This document shows positions 17,737 through 28,200 of a stretch of DNA of 64,000 nucleotides, in pieces. The translations under genes and the position numbers were made by a program. Source of the DNA: Altericroceibacterium xinjiangense (GTDB taxonomy: Bacteria; Pseudomonadota; Alphaproteobacteria; Sphingomonadales; Sphingomonadaceae). The stretch spans positions 94,343 through 158,342 of the forward strand of contig NZ_RSEK01000008.1 of assembly GCF_003958635.1 (NCBI RefSeq), read 5' to 3'. Position 1 is the first letter of the stretch, and each line of letters starts with the position of its first letter. The notes beneath the pieces are model-generated. The model made no database searches, was not told where the DNA came from, and saw only the letters and a program-made list of their open reading frames with translations.

Positions 17737-18354
17737 CTACTGCAGCGTAACGCGCCCGTCTTCGGGGCTTCCGCGCCCGAAAAACTGCATCAGCTGGATC
17801 AGCAGTTCGCAGCGCGTGACAAGATCCGGCGCTTCCAGCAAGGCCTGCTTGGCTGCCGTATCGAACGGCGCAATCTGGCTGACGCCGTTGACCAGCGAAA
17901 GATCGTCCAGCCGTTCGACGGATTCCCAGTCCACGCTATAGCCCTGCCGGTCGGCGAATGTCCTGGCCTCCTGTTCCAGGCTGGCGCGCTCGATCGCGCT
18001 GAGAACCTCGTGCTCCGGATCGAACAGGACTTCCCCTTCCACTTGCCGGAACGGAGTGGAGACGGAAAGCTCGCGCAGCAGGCGGAAGCGGGCCTCCCCT
18101 TCCAGCACGATGTTGTAGCGCCCGTCCTCCAGTGCTTCGACATCCTCGATCCGCCCGATGCATCCGACCGAGAACAGCGGGGCGCCTTCACCCGCCGTCT
18201 GCGGCTGGATCATCGCGATCCGCCGATCACGGGCCAGCGCGTCGCCGACCAGCGCGCGATAGCGAGGCTCGAAGATATGGAGCGGCAGCTGCAATCCGGG
18301 AAACAGGATCGCGCCGGCGAGCGGGAAGATCGAAAGGCGCGATGAAGGCGCCAT
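17737..18354 (-). CDS. LON N-terminal-domain protein
   Basis: A 205-residue protein consisting of the LON substrate-binding (PUA-like) domain alone: SIFPLAGAILFPGLQLPLHIFEPRY (in part LHIFEPRYRAL) and IGRIEDVEALEDGRYNIVLEG are diagnostic. There is no ATPase or protease domain, so it is not Lon protease. Its ATG overlaps the stop of the thioredoxin-like gene, so the two are coupled; this pairing is common in alphaproteobacteria. Confidence 0.92.
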   Translation of the reverse strand: MAPSSRLSIFPLAGAILFPGLQLPLHIFEPRYRALVGDALARDRRIAMIQPQTAGEGAPLFSVGCIGRIEDVEALEDGRYNIVLEGEARFRLLRELSVSTPFRQVEGEVLFDPEHEVLSAIERASLEQEARTFADRQGYSVDWESVERLDDLSLVNGVSQIAPFDTAAKQALLEAPDLVTRCELLIQLMQFFGRGSPEDGRVTLQ

Positions 18355-19265
18355 CAGCCGAACAGCAGCAGCGACAGGCGGCGGCGCTGCTGCGCCACCC
18401 ACGGATCTTCCAGCCCGACTGCCTCGAAGATCTTCAGCAGCTTGGCCTTGGCCGCGCCCTCCTCCCACTCGGGATCGGTCTCGATCATCCGCAGCAGGGT
18501 ATCGGCGGCTTCATCTCGCTGGCCCGCGGCAAAGGCTGCGGCGGCGAAATCGAACTGCGCCTGCTGGTCGGCCGGGCGTTCCGCCGCGGCAGCGCGCAGG
18601 GCCTGCAGCTCGCCTTCCTCGACGCCCGTGCCCGCCAGTTCCAGCGCACTGCCGGCCTGCGCCACCACCGGATCGGCCTTGAGCGCGTCGGGCAGCGAAT
18701 CAAACACGGCCTGCGCTTCGGCGCGGTGCCCGGCGGCCAGCAGCGCGCGAATCAGCCCGGATTGCGCCCCGGGATTATCCGGCGCCATGTCGGTGATCTG
18801 GGCAAAGACCGCCGCGGCCCGCTCGGCGTCGCCTTCGGCCAGCACTTGCTCACCCATCGCCACCAACTGGCCGATATCAGCCTGCGGATCCTGCTCTTCC
18901 GCGCTGAGCGACAGCCGCTCCAGCACTTGGTCGAGCACTTGCTTCAGCTGCGATTCGCTGCGCGCGCTCGTGAGATCGGCGATCGGCTGCCCTTGGTGGA
19001 TCGCATAGACCGTCGGGATCGAGCGGACCTGGAACTGGGAGGCGATGAACGGTTCTTCATCGACGTTGAGCTTGGCCAGCACGACGCCCTTGTCGGCGTA
19101 TTCGGCCGCGACCTTCTCCAGCACCGGCGTCAGCGCCTTGCACGGTCCGCACCATTCGGCCCAGAAATCGAGGATCACCAGCTTGGTCATCGACGGCTCG
19201 ACCACGTCCTTGCGGAATCGGTCGATCGCCTTCTGCTCATCAAGGTTGAGGCCCATGCTCGCCAA
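18354..19265 (-). CDS. Thioredoxin/TPR co-chaperone (CnoX/YbbN-like)
   Basis: A 303-residue cytosolic protein. The thioredoxin domain (about residues 20-115) carries an intact WCGPC active site, and a TPR-like helical region follows (about 145-290). The layout is that of CnoX/YbbN, which protects substrates of GroEL and DnaK under oxidative stress. A TTG start at 19265 is favoured because CAGGAG lies 7 nt upstream; ATG 19256 is the alternative with poor spacing. Confidence 0.92.
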   Translation of the reverse strand: MASMGLNLDEQKAIDRFRKDVVEPSMTKLVILDFWAEWCGPCKALTPVLEKVAAEYADKGVVLAKLNVDEEPFIASQFQVRSIPTVYAIHQGQPIADLTSARSESQLKQVLDQVLERLSLSAEEQDPQADIGQLVAMGEQVLAEGDAERAAAVFAQITDMAPDNPGAQSGLIRALLAAGHRAEAQAVFDSLPDALKADPVVAQAGSALELAGTGVEEGELQALRAAAAERPADQQAQFDFAAAAFAAGQRDEAADTLLRMIETDPEWEEGAAKAKLLKIFEAVGLEDPWVAQQRRRLSLLLFG

Positions 19266-19441
19266 GGGAATGCTCCTGTTGTCCGCGCTCGTGGTTCAAT
19301 GTGGCGCGTTCCTATGTGGGTTCTTGGCAGGATTTGTGAAGCCCGGCAAACCGGGGAGACGAAAGGCGGATTTTCCGCTTGCGGCATCACGGAGGCGATG
19401 CTAACCGCCCGCTCCTCACCGGGACAATCCGGTACGCCAGA

Positions 19442-19516
19442 GCGGGCGTAGCTCAGGGGTAGAGCACAACCTTGCCAAGGTTGGGGTCGAGGGTTCGAAT
19501 CCCTTCGCCCGCTCCA
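19442..19516 (+). tRNA. tRNA-Gly (anticodon GCC)
   Basis: A 75-nt gene with a 7-bp acceptor stem (GCGGGCG with CGCCCGC), D-arm GCTCAGGGGTAGAGC, anticodon loop TTGCCAA, T-loop GGGTTCGAATCCC, and an encoded CCA at 19514-19516. Confidence 0.97.
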
Positions 19517-19585
19517 ATTTTTACAGCCTCCGTCCGGGGTCGGCGCAGCTTGTCGTGCCGCAGGGACGATGCTAGCGGACGATCC

Positions 19586-19930
19586 ATGGCTCGGCTGCTG
19601 TCTCTTCTGATCATGCTTGCGCTAGCGCTGAACGGCCCAGCCGTTGCTGCGGCCGTGTGCCATCACTCCAGCGTCCATGCCCACGTGCTCGCGCTGCAGA
19701 GTGCCGACGAGCAGATCGCCGCCGAGGCAATCGACGAGGAAAACGCCGCCGCCACGCAGAAAAGCGCACTTGCGCGCGCTGCGGCGATGCAGCTGGCACC
19801 GTTCCTGCTGCCGGAGCAACCCATCGTGGTTACGCCGCAAGGGACCGACACGGCCAATCGCCACGCGGCCGATCCCGATGAACTGACAGGACGGGCAATC
19901 CGCCCGCTGCTGGAGCCGCCGGTCGCCTGA
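19586..19930 (+). CDS. Small exported hypothetical protein beside the zinc receptor
   Basis: A 114-residue protein with a signal peptide (cleavage expected after GPAVAAA) and a short Cys/His motif right after it (VCHHSSVHAH), then an alanine-rich helical stretch. I do not recognise the family. It lies 167 nt upstream of the ZnuD-like receptor in the same direction. The metal-binding residues at the mature N-terminus and this neighbour suggest a periplasmic zinc-handling accessory (inference). Confidence 0.65.
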   Translation: MARLLSLLIMLALALNGPAVAAAVCHHSSVHAHVLALQSADEQIAAEAIDEENAAATQKSALARAAAMQLAPFLLPEQPIVVTPQGTDTANRHAADPDELTGRAIRPLLEPPVA

Positions 19931-20097
19931 ACCGGCCGGGTGCCGTGCCCCTGGCCCGCCGGGCGTCCGGTGAGGCCGAAGGCCGCCACCCTTCTCCACA
20001 CCCCTCAGCGATCCCAGTCGATCGACGATCCTGCTTATTTTCCGCTCAAGCGCGGACCGGCTGTCCGATGACAGCCGCATTCAACGGGTAAACACAT

Positions 20098-22248
20098 ATG
20101 CTTCGCCTGACCGTTCTTCTTGCGGGAACCGCCGCAATCCTGCTGCCCAGTGTCGCCGCCGCGCAGGAAACCGCTCCTGCTCCTGCCCCTGTTCAAACCG
20201 AATCGGATGACGATTTCCACGGTTCGATCATCGTCACCGCCCCGGGGCTTGAGCAGCTGAACCTGCTGGCCGGGACGTCCGTGCTTTCGGGGCTTGAACT
20301 GCAGCGCAACATGGCGGGCCAGATCGGCGAGATACTAGCAAAGCTGCCGGGCGTTTCGGCCACCAGCTTCTCTCCCGGCGCGTCCCGCCCGGTGCTGCGC
20401 GGATTTCAGGGCGACAGGGTCCGGGTACTGGTGGACGGCATCGGTTCGATCGACGCATCGAATACCTCGGCCGATCACGCGGTGCCGATCGATCCGCTCA
20501 CCGCCGACCGGATCGAGGTGCTGCGCGGGCCCGCCGTGCTGCTTTACGGCAGCTCGGCCATTGGCGGGGCGGTGAACGTGATCGACAAGCGCATCCCGCT
20601 CGCCGTACCGGACGAACCGGTGCACATCGATGCGCTGGCGGGGGTCGATACCGCCTATGACTTGCGGGAAGGCGGAGCGTCGGCCGACGTGTCGCTGACA
20701 AACCGGATCGCGTTCCACGTCGATGGGTCCTACCGCACCACGAACGATGTCGAGATTCCCGGCTACGTCCTGTCCGACGCGGCCCGCGCCGATTTGCTGG
20801 CCGAAGCCGAGGAGCACGCGGCCGAAGAGCCGGAAGAAGCCGCAGAGTTCCGTGAAATGGCGAACCAGCGGGGTGTCCTGCCGAACAGCGCAACCGAGAC
20901 ATGGTCGGTAGGCAGCGGGATCGCGTGGTTCGGAGACAACGCCAACCTTGGCGTGTCGGCCGGTTGGTACGACACGCAGTACGGCGTTCCCATGCGTCCG
21001 GGAACCGAACACCACCACGAGGAAGAGGAACACGCCGAGGGCGAGGAAGAGCACGCTGAGGAAGAGCACGGGCACGGCGAAGAAGACGTCTCGATCGGGC
21101 TGGAGCAGTTCCGCGCAAACCTGCGCGGTGCGGTCAATCTGGGCGGCTTCTTCTCCGAAGCGCGCACGCGGTGGGGCTATTCCGATTACACGCACACCGA
21201 ATTCGAAGGCGACGAAGTCGGCACCGTCTTCCAGGTGGAGGGCGTCGAAGGCCGGGTCGAACTGGTCCAGACCCGGCGCGGCGGCTGGAGCGGCGCCATT
21301 GGCGGGCAATTTCTGCACCGCGACTTCTCCGCGATCGGAGCGGAAGCTTTCGTGCCGCCGAACACCACCGACCAGTACGGACTGTTCACCTTGCAGCAGC
21401 TCGATGCCGGACCGTGGGAACTGCAGCTGGGCGGCCGGCTTGAACGCACCGAGACGGGCGTGACAACCACCGGGCTGAGCCGCGACTTCAACACCGTCTC
21501 CGGCGCGGCCGGTATATCCAGCGATATCGCGAGCGGCTTGCGGGCCGGGATCAACGTGTCCCGGGTCGAGCGCGCACCGACGGCCGAGGAATTGTTTGCC
21601 GAAGGGCCGCACATCGCCACCCAGCAATTCGAAGTCGGCAACCCCGACCTGACGAAGGAAAGCGCCTGGGGTCTGGAAGGGTACGTCCGCGGCCGCGCGG
21701 GCCCGGCCACTGTGAGCGTCAGCGTGTACCGTAACTGGTTCGATGCCTTCGTCTACCTCCAGGCCACCGGAGCGGAGGAAGACGAACTGCCGGTCTACCG
21801 CCAGCTGCAGCAGGACGCCAATCACTTCGGGATCGAAGGCGAAGTGACCGTGCCGGTGTGGCGCAAGGGCGACTGGACGCTGCTGGCCGACGCGCGCGGC
21901 GATTACATCCGCGCGACCCTGGCCGATGGCAGCCCGGTGCCGCGCATCCCGCCGCTGAACCTGCTGGGCGCGCTGGAGCTGCAATCCCCCCGCTGGGAAG
22001 CGCGTGCCGAAGTCCAGTGGTTCGATGAGCAAGACCGCATCGCCGAATATGAAACGCCGACCAGCGGGTTCACCTGGGTCAACGCCTCGGTCGCGTGGAA
22101 GCCCTGGCGCGGGACCAATAACCTGACCGTGATGCTGCAGGCCGACAACATCTTCGATGTCGAAGGGAGGCGCCACGCCAGCTTCACCAAGGACTTCGTC
22201 CCGCTGGCCGGGCGCAACGTGAAGCTGAGCGTGCGGACCAGCTTCTAG
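20098..22248 (+). CDS. ZnuD-like TonB-dependent receptor (probable zinc)
   Basis: A 716-residue outer-membrane receptor. It has a signal peptide ending SVAAAQ, a plug (about residues 40-165) with EILAKLPGVSATSF and RPVLRGFQGDRVRVLVDG, and a barrel ending in KLSVRTSF. An extracellular loop at about residues 304-330 is dominated by His and Glu (EHHHEEEEHAEG, EEEHGHGEED). This acidic, histidine-rich loop and the DAVPIDPLTADRIEVLRGPA-type plug place it in the ZnuD zinc-uptake group. No clear Zur box was seen in the 167 bp upstream. Confidence 0.88.
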   Translation: MLRLTVLLAGTAAILLPSVAAAQETAPAPAPVQTESDDDFHGSIIVTAPGLEQLNLLAGTSVLSGLELQRNMAGQIGEILAKLPGVSATSFSPGASRPVLRGFQGDRVRVLVDGIGSIDASNTSADHAVPIDPLTADRIEVLRGPAVLLYGSSAIGGAVNVIDKRIPLAVPDEPVHIDALAGVDTAYDLREGGASADVSLTNRIAFHVDGSYRTTNDVEIPGYVLSDAARADLLAEAEEHAAEEPEEAAEFREMANQRGVLPNSATETWSVGSGIAWFGDNANLGVSAGWYDTQYGVPMRPGTEHHHEEEEHAEGEEEHAEEEHGHGEEDVSIGLEQFRANLRGAVNLGGFFSEARTRWGYSDYTHTEFEGDEVGTVFQVEGVEGRVELVQTRRGGWSGAIGGQFLHRDFSAIGAEAFVPPNTTDQYGLFTLQQLDAGPWELQLGGRLERTETGVTTTGLSRDFNTVSGAAGISSDIASGLRAGINVSRVERAPTAEELFAEGPHIATQQFEVGNPDLTKESAWGLEGYVRGRAGPATVSVSVYRNWFDAFVYLQATGAEEDELPVYRQLQQDANHFGIEGEVTVPVWRKGDWTLLADARGDYIRATLADGSPVPRIPPLNLLGALELQSPRWEARAEVQWFDEQDRIAEYETPTSGFTWVNASVAWKPWRGTNNLTVMLQADNIFDVEGRRHASFTKDFVPLAGRNVKLSVRTSF

Positions 22249-22278
22249 CAGCGAGCCCGGCGCGAAAAGATGGCAGCA

Positions 22279-22307
22279 ACCTGGAGCGGGCAAGATCCGC
22301 TCCAGGT
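22279..22307. terminator. Perfect 11-bp hairpin between convergent genes
   Basis: ACCTGGAGCGG pairs exactly with CCGCTCCAGGT around a 7-nt loop, between the receptor and the EEP gene. There is no T tract, but the placement fits a bidirectional terminator. Confidence 0.65.
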
Positions 22308-22315
22308 CAAACCGG

Positions 22316-23332
22316 TCAGCGCCCCGCCTGCCCGTTCAGGCAGACGTCCGCCAGCAGCGGGAAGTGATCGGATCCGACATCCTCCAGCGGATCGAACCCG
22401 ACGATGCCGAAGTGCGGCGTGACATAGGCATGATCCAGCGGCCAGCGCGCCAGCGGGTTGGATGTGGTGAAGGTGGCGTCGAACGCCCGGCCCACGCGCG
22501 GGTCCTGCATTCCGCTGGCTTCCTGAAAATCCTGGTTGGTCCAGCCCCACGGAACGTCGTTCAGGTCTCCGGCAAGCATTGCGGGCCGGTTATTCTGCCC
22601 GATCTCACGGGCGACTTGCATCAGGTAGGCGTCTCCGCGCGTCGTATCGTGGGCGGCGGGCGGCTTCGGATGCATCCCGTAAAACTGGAAGCTCTTGCCT
22701 GAAGGCAGGTTTACCCCCGATTCGATCGCCGGGACGTACCCTTCGACAGGATGGCGCACCTGCGGGGAAGAGAGCGGCAGGCGGGAAAACAGCATCATGC
22801 CCCAGGCATCGTCCCGCGGCGCCGAAACGACATGGGGATAGGCCTGCTTCACCGGCTCCAGTGCATCGGCCCACCAGTAATCCGTCTCCATCGCAAGGAA
22901 CATGTCGGGGTTCACCCGCGAAACGAGGTCCAGCACCGGCTCGCTCTGCTGGTTCTTGTGGAGCACGTTCAGCACCAGCACGCGGACGCGGTCTTCCGCC
23001 GCGCAAGCCTCGGCCGTGCGCACGTCCTTTGCCCAGACCGGCGTGTAGGGCAGCAGGTACGTCAGTTGATAGATGATCGTGGCCAGCACGGCGGCGAGCA
23101 GGAGCTTGGGCGGAGTTCTTCGCAGATTGAGGAACAGCGCCGTCAGGATGGCAACCACCATCAGCACGATCGTGACCTGCACTTGCGGGAAGGCCAGTAT
23201 CCGGATCCACCAGGTATCCCCGCGAACCAGCGGGATCAGCGCCACCGCGATCGAGCCGAGGCCCAGAACCCAGAGCACCACCCTCAGCCATTGCGGAGCT
23301 TTTCGATCGCCGTCATCCCGGGCGAGCCTCAT
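22316..23332 (-). CDS. Membrane-anchored endonuclease/exonuclease/phosphatase-fold protein
   Basis: A 338-residue protein with three N-terminal membrane segments (about residues 17-35, 48-68 and 77-95) and a periplasmic EEP (DNase I-like) domain. The metal and catalytic residues are recognisable in LVLNVLHKN, AMETDYWW, GMHPKPP, AGDLNDVPW and GSDHFPLLADV. The phosphodiester substrate (nucleic acid or phospholipid headgroup) is unknown. It is convergent with the zinc receptor. Confidence 0.88.
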   Translation of the reverse strand: MRLARDDGDRKAPQWLRVVLWVLGLGSIAVALIPLVRGDTWWIRILAFPQVQVTIVLMVVAILTALFLNLRRTPPKLLLAAVLATIIYQLTYLLPYTPVWAKDVRTAEACAAEDRVRVLVLNVLHKNQQSEPVLDLVSRVNPDMFLAMETDYWWADALEPVKQAYPHVVSAPRDDAWGMMLFSRLPLSSPQVRHPVEGYVPAIESGVNLPSGKSFQFYGMHPKPPAAHDTTRGDAYLMQVAREIGQNNRPAMLAGDLNDVPWGWTNQDFQEASGMQDPRVGRAFDATFTTSNPLARWPLDHAYVTPHFGIVGFDPLEDVGSDHFPLLADVCLNGQAGR

Positions 23333-23420
23333 CGCCTGTTCTCCCCTGTGTCTGCGCCGGGCTCCCTGCGCCCGCGCTACAGGAACGACGCGCTGGCAGA
23401 GGGCCGGTTCCGCAACGGCT

Positions 23421-24044
23421 TCAGGGTTCGTCGTAGTGGAACGGGGCGATCACCGGCTCCGGATAGGCTTCGTACTCGAAGCTCGGCGGCAAGTCGGGTT
23501 CCAGCCCATCGACGGAGCGCAGCAGCGGAATTCCGCCGCGGTGCCACCCTTCGTCGTATTCGCAGTAGAAGTTGATCACTCCGTGGAGCTTCGCGATCCG
23601 CCATGTATCCTGTTCGCGGACATACGCGTTCTCATACGTCGCTTCCCCCCAGCGGGCGATCCCGCCAAGCGATCCGAACATGATCAGGGAACGCCAGCGG
23701 CCTTTCGCCGTGCCCGCCCCGCTGTCGATGTGCAGCACGGGCTGCAACTGCATGTGGTTGAACAGCTTGCCATAGCCGTAGCCGGGCAGGCGCGTGAGAT
23801 AGGCCCGCACGCGGTCCCGTCCCACGTAGATGCCGCGCCCGGCGATCTCCAGCGTGCCGTCGGCCGCGAACAAGTCCGCCGCGCGGTCCCACAGCCCCTT
23901 GTCGACATAATAGCCGTAGGCGCCCTGCAGGTTGACGAGGTCGCGGTAGTCTTCCGCCGATTGCGCCCGCTGCTCCAGCTGCTCGGTCCGCACGCGCAGC
24001 GCGCTCAGCTCCGCGCGCAGCAGTTCGATCTCCTCCAGTCCCAT
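23421..24044 (-). CDS. SnoaL-like/nuclear transport factor 2-type protein
   Basis: A 207-residue protein with an N-terminal coiled-coil-like helix (residues 3-35) before a SnoaL-like domain (DLVNLQGAYGYYVDKGLWDRA, in part YGYYVDKGLWDRA; ADGTLEIAGRGIYVGRDRV). Similar proteins occur in sphingomonad catabolic loci, but no reaction is assigned. It lies 12 nt downstream of the DoxX gene on the same strand and is probably co-transcribed with it. Confidence 0.8.
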   Translation of the reverse strand: MGLEEIELLRAELSALRVRTEQLEQRAQSAEDYRDLVNLQGAYGYYVDKGLWDRAADLFAADGTLEIAGRGIYVGRDRVRAYLTRLPGYGYGKLFNHMQLQPVLHIDSGAGTAKGRWRSLIMFGSLGGIARWGEATYENAYVREQDTWRIAKLHGVINFYCEYDEGWHRGGIPLLRSVDGLEPDLPPSFEYEAYPEPVIAPFHYDEP

Positions 24045-24056
24045 CCTGCTTCCCCC

Positions 24057-24509
24057 TTAATACCGCCACCACGGCGGCTTGCCGCGGTCGTCCGGATCAT
24101 CTTCCGCTTCGCGCGGAGGCCAGGCGTCCCGGCGTTCCGCCCGCATGTAATCGTAGTCCCACCGCATGTGGCCGTAGGCAAACACCACCAGCAAGCCGCC
24201 GATGATCGCAATGTTCTTCAGCGCAGCCAGTCCTTCTACCGGATCGGTCAGCTGGTTGTGGAACAGGAACACCGTGACGGCGACGAACACCGCCAGCACG
24301 ATCGCGACGGCCCGGGTCGCCAGTCCGGCAGCGAGCATCAGCCCGGCGCAGACTTCGAAGATTCCGGTCGGCAGCGCGAGCGATCCGGGCAAACCGACCT
24401 TTTCGAGCATTCCGGCGGCATAAACGGGCGCGGCAATTTTCCCCGCTCCGGTAACAACGAACAACAGCCCGATCAGTATGCGGCCGATCACCGCAGCGAG
24501 CATCGACAT
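24057..24509 (-). CDS. DoxX-family membrane protein
   Basis: A 150-residue inner-membrane protein with four hydrophobic helices. IGRILIGLLFVVTGAGKI and ALPTGIFEVCAGLMLAAG match the DoxX family, and the short tail is charged and aromatic (MRWDYDYMRAERRDAWPP). Family members have roles in respiratory or redox homeostasis, but none can be fixed here. ATG 24509. Confidence 0.9.
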   Translation of the reverse strand: MSMLAAVIGRILIGLLFVVTGAGKIAAPVYAAGMLEKVGLPGSLALPTGIFEVCAGLMLAAGLATRAVAIVLAVFVAVTVFLFHNQLTDPVEGLAALKNIAIIGGLLVVFAYGHMRWDYDYMRAERRDAWPPREAEDDPDDRGKPPWWRY

Positions 24510-24594
24510 ATGGCGTTTCTCCCAACGGATAGACGCCCCCTTGTCTGTCTCTGAATGCGCGAGATCGGCCTTGGGTCCGGAAAGCCGTCGAACG

Positions 24595-25149
24595 TCACAG
24601 CTTGGGCAGCGTCACTCCGCGCTGGCCCATGTACTTGCCCGCCCGGTCGGCGTAAGTCGTCTCGCACCGTTCGTTCCCTTGCAGGAACAGGAACTGGCAC
24701 GCGCCTTCATTGGCATAGATTTTCGCCGGCAGCGGCGTGGTGTTGGAAAATTCCAGCGTCACGTGCCCTTCCCAGCCGGGCTCCAGCGGGGTCACGTTGA
24801 CGATGATCCCGCAGCGGGCGTAGGTCGATTTGCCGAGGCAGATCACCAGCACATCGTCCGGCACGCGGAAGTATTCGACCGTTCGGGCAAGCGCGAAGCT
24901 GTTGGGCGGGATGATGCAGACGTCGGTCTTGCGATCGACGAAGCTGTTGGCGGCAAAGTCCTTCGGGTCCACCACCGCGTTGTCCACGTTGGTGAAGATC
25001 TTGAACTCGTCCGCCACCCGGGCATCGTAGCCGTAGGAAGACAGGCCGTAGGAAATGCAGCCGTCGCGCCGCTGACTTTCGACGAAGGGCTCGATCATCC
25101 CTTCGCCTTGCGCCTTGTCCCGGATCCACTTGTCGCTGAGAATCGCCAT
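24595..25149 (-). CDS. dcd: dCTP deaminase
   Basis: A 184-residue enzyme that deaminates dCTP to dUTP for thymidylate synthesis. Seen: [13 protein letters not shown] at the start, [18 protein letters not shown], the family's [13 protein letters not shown] with the catalytic Glu nearby, [10 protein letters not shown] and the C-terminal [15 protein letters not shown] 25149 gives the family-standard length; the frame is open 30 nt further but those residues do not belong to the family. Confidence 0.97.
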   Translation of the reverse strand: MAILSDKWIRDKAQGEGMIEPFVESQRRDGCISYGLSSYGYDARVADEFKIFTNVDNAVVDPKDFAANSFVDRKTDVCIIPPNSFALARTVEYFRVPDDVLVICLGKSTYARCGIIVNVTPLEPGWEGHVTLEFSNTTPLPAKIYANEGACQFLFLQGNERCETTYADRAGKYMGQRGVTLPKL

Positions 25150-25236
25150 GGTCCGGGATTTGCGGATCGGAACGCCCAAGGCAAGCGCGAAGCCTGCCCG
25201 GGCGTTCTCTTATCCCCACGCTTGTCTTCCGAACGC

Positions 25237-28200
25237 CTACCCCGCCGCAAGCAGGCTGGCGTTGCCGCCAGCCGCGGTGGTGTCGACGCTGGTTACCCGC
25301 TCGGTCGCAAAACGGGTCACGTAATTCGGCCCGCCTGCCTTGGGGCCGGTGCCGGACAAGCCTTCCCCGCCGAACGGCTGGGATTCGACCACCGCGCCGA
25401 TCTGGTTGCGATTGACGTAGATGTTTCCTGCCCTCGCCCGTGCCTCGAGCAGCCGCCGGGTCGCGTCGATCCGGCTGTGCAGACCGACCGTCAGACCATA
25501 GCCGGTGGAGTTGATCTCATCGATCACGTCCGGCAGCGCCCCTGCCTTCCAGCGAACGACATGCAGCACCGGGCCGAAGTTCTCGCTCGACAGGTCCTGG
25601 ATCGATCCGATCTCGATAATCGCCGGGGCAACGAAGCTGCCGGTGGCAGTGGCGGGAAGGTCCCGCTGCCAGACGGGAAAGCCCTGCTGCCGCATCGTGT
25701 CGATGTGGCCATCCAGCGACGCCTTGGCCTCGGCGTCGATCACAGGGCCGATGTCGGTCGCTAGATTTGCCGGATCGCCGATCACCAGCGTCTCGAACGC
25801 GCCGCGGATCATCTCCAGCATCGAATCCGCGACATCCTCCTGCAGGTAGAGCACCCGCAAGGCGGAACACCGCTGCCCCGCGCTCTGGAACGCGCTTGCC
25901 ACCACGTCGCGGGTGACTTGTTCGGGCAAGGCGGAGGAATCGACGATCAGTGCGTTTTGCCCACCGGTTTCAGCGATGAGCGTCGCGATCGGGGCGTCGC
26001 GTGCGGCAAGGCTGCGGTTGATCGCCCGCGCGGTCGCGGTCGACCCGGTGAAGGCGACCCCGGCAATGCGCGGGTCGGATGTGATTGCAGCGCCCACCTC
26101 GCCGGCACCGGGAACCAGCTGGAACACGTCCGCAGGAATGCCGGCTTCGTGGCACAGGCGCACGGCGAGCGCGGCAATCAGCGGGGTCTGCTCGGCCGGT
26201 TTGGCGATCACCGTATTCCCGGCCGCGAGTGCGGCGGCGGCCGGACCGACGAAGATCGCCAGGGGGAAGTTCCACGGGGAAATGGTCGCGAACACCCCGC
26301 GCCCGTGCAGGCGCAGGCGATTTTCCTCCCCGGTCGGGCCGGGCAGCGGGACGGGGGCTGTAAACAACCGCCTTGCTTCATTCGCGTAGTAGCGCAGGAA
26401 ATCGACCGCTTCGCGGACTTCCAGCACCCCGTCGATCGTCGTCTTGCCCGCCTCGCGCTGGCACAGGGAAAGGAACGCGTCCGTATTCGCCTCGAACACG
26501 GCCGCCGCACGGTCGAGCAGTTCGGCACGGGCAAGCCCGCCCAGCGCATCCCACTTCGGCTGCACGGCAACGGCGCGGGTAATCGCAAGGTCGACATCCG
26601 CCTCGGTCGCTTCCTGCACCGTGCCGACCGCATCGGACGGATTGTGGGGGGAATGGATCGTGCGCGTCTCGGCATTTCCCGATGCTGCGGCAAACGTGGG
26701 GGCGGCCTGCCACTGGCGCGCCGCCATGTCCGCCAGCCGCTGCTGCAATGGTTCGCGCACCAGCGGATTGGTCAGGTCGGTCCCGGCGCTGTTCAGGCGG
26801 TCGGGGAATATCTCGGCCGGCAGCGGGATCAGGGGATTGCGCTTCGGCTCGGTCGCGGCGAGCTCAGCCACCGGATCCTGAACCAGATCGGACACCGGCA
26901 CCTCGCCATCGGCCATTCGATTGACGAAGGAACTGTTGGCCCCGTTTTCCAGCAGGCGGCGCACGAGATAGGCCAGCAGGTCCTTGTGCACGCCCACCGG
27001 GGCGTAGATCCGTACCGGCGTGCGGTTCTTCTCGCCCTCCTGCTGTGCCAGGGCGGCGTAGATATCCTCCCCCATCCCGTGGAGCCGCTGGAACTCCAGT
27101 TCCTTACGGCCTGCCAGCGCCTTGATCGCGGCGATGGTGTACGCGTTGTGGGTGGCAAAGGCGGGGTAGATCGCATCGTCCGCCGCCAGCAGCCGATCGG
27201 CGCAGGCGAGGTAGGACACATCGGTTGCCACCTTCCGGGTGAACACCGGGTAATCGCGGTGGCCGCCGATTTGCGACAGCTTGACCTCGGTGTCCCAATA
27301 GGCGCCCTTGACCAGGCGGACCATCAGCTTGCGGCCGTGGCGCCGGGCCAGTTCAACCACCCAGTCGCACAGCGGCACGGCGCGTTTCTGATACGCCTGC
27401 AGCGCCAGGCCAAAGCCCTGCCAGCCGTTTTCGAACAAGGCGTCTTCGGCCACCAGCGCCTCGATGATGTCGAGCGACAGCTCCAGCCGGTCGGCCTCTT
27501 CGGCATCGATGGTGAAGCGGATGTCCGCGCGGCTCGCCGCCAGCGCCAGATCGCGCACGATCGGGACCAGCGCCGCCTTCGCCGCTTCGGCATGATAGAC
27601 GCTGTACTTGGGATAAAGCGCCGAAAGCTTGACGGAAATACCGGAATTGCGCTGCATGTCCCCGGTCGACGTCTGCGCGATCCGCTCGATCGCCTCGGCA
27701 TAGGCGCGGCGGTACCGCTCCGCGTCTTCGAACGTCATCGCCGCTTCGCCCAGCATGTCGAACGAATGGGTCAGGCCGCGCTTGCGCTCCGGCTCGGCGC
27801 GTTTCAGCGCTTCCTCGATCGTACGCCCGAAGACGAACTGCCCGCCAAGGATCCGCATCGCCTGCAGCGTTGCCTGACGGATCATCGGTTCGCCCAGCCG
27901 GCCGATCGCGCGGCGCAGCGCGTTCTGGTTCGCCTCTTCGGACCGCAACAGGTTGCCCGTGAGCATCAGGGAAAAGGTCGCGGCGGTCACGAAGGTGGAA
28001 CTGCTTTCGCCCAGGTGTTCCGACCAGTCGATCCCGGCAATCTTGTCCTGGATCAGCGCATCGGCCGTTTCAGCGTCGGGAACGCGCAGCAGCGCTTCGG
28101 CCAGGCACATCAGCGCGATGCCTTCTTCCGTCCCCAGCCCGTAGGTGTGCAGGAAGGCGTCAAGCCCGCTCGCCTTGTGCCGCCGCGCTCCCTCGATCAG

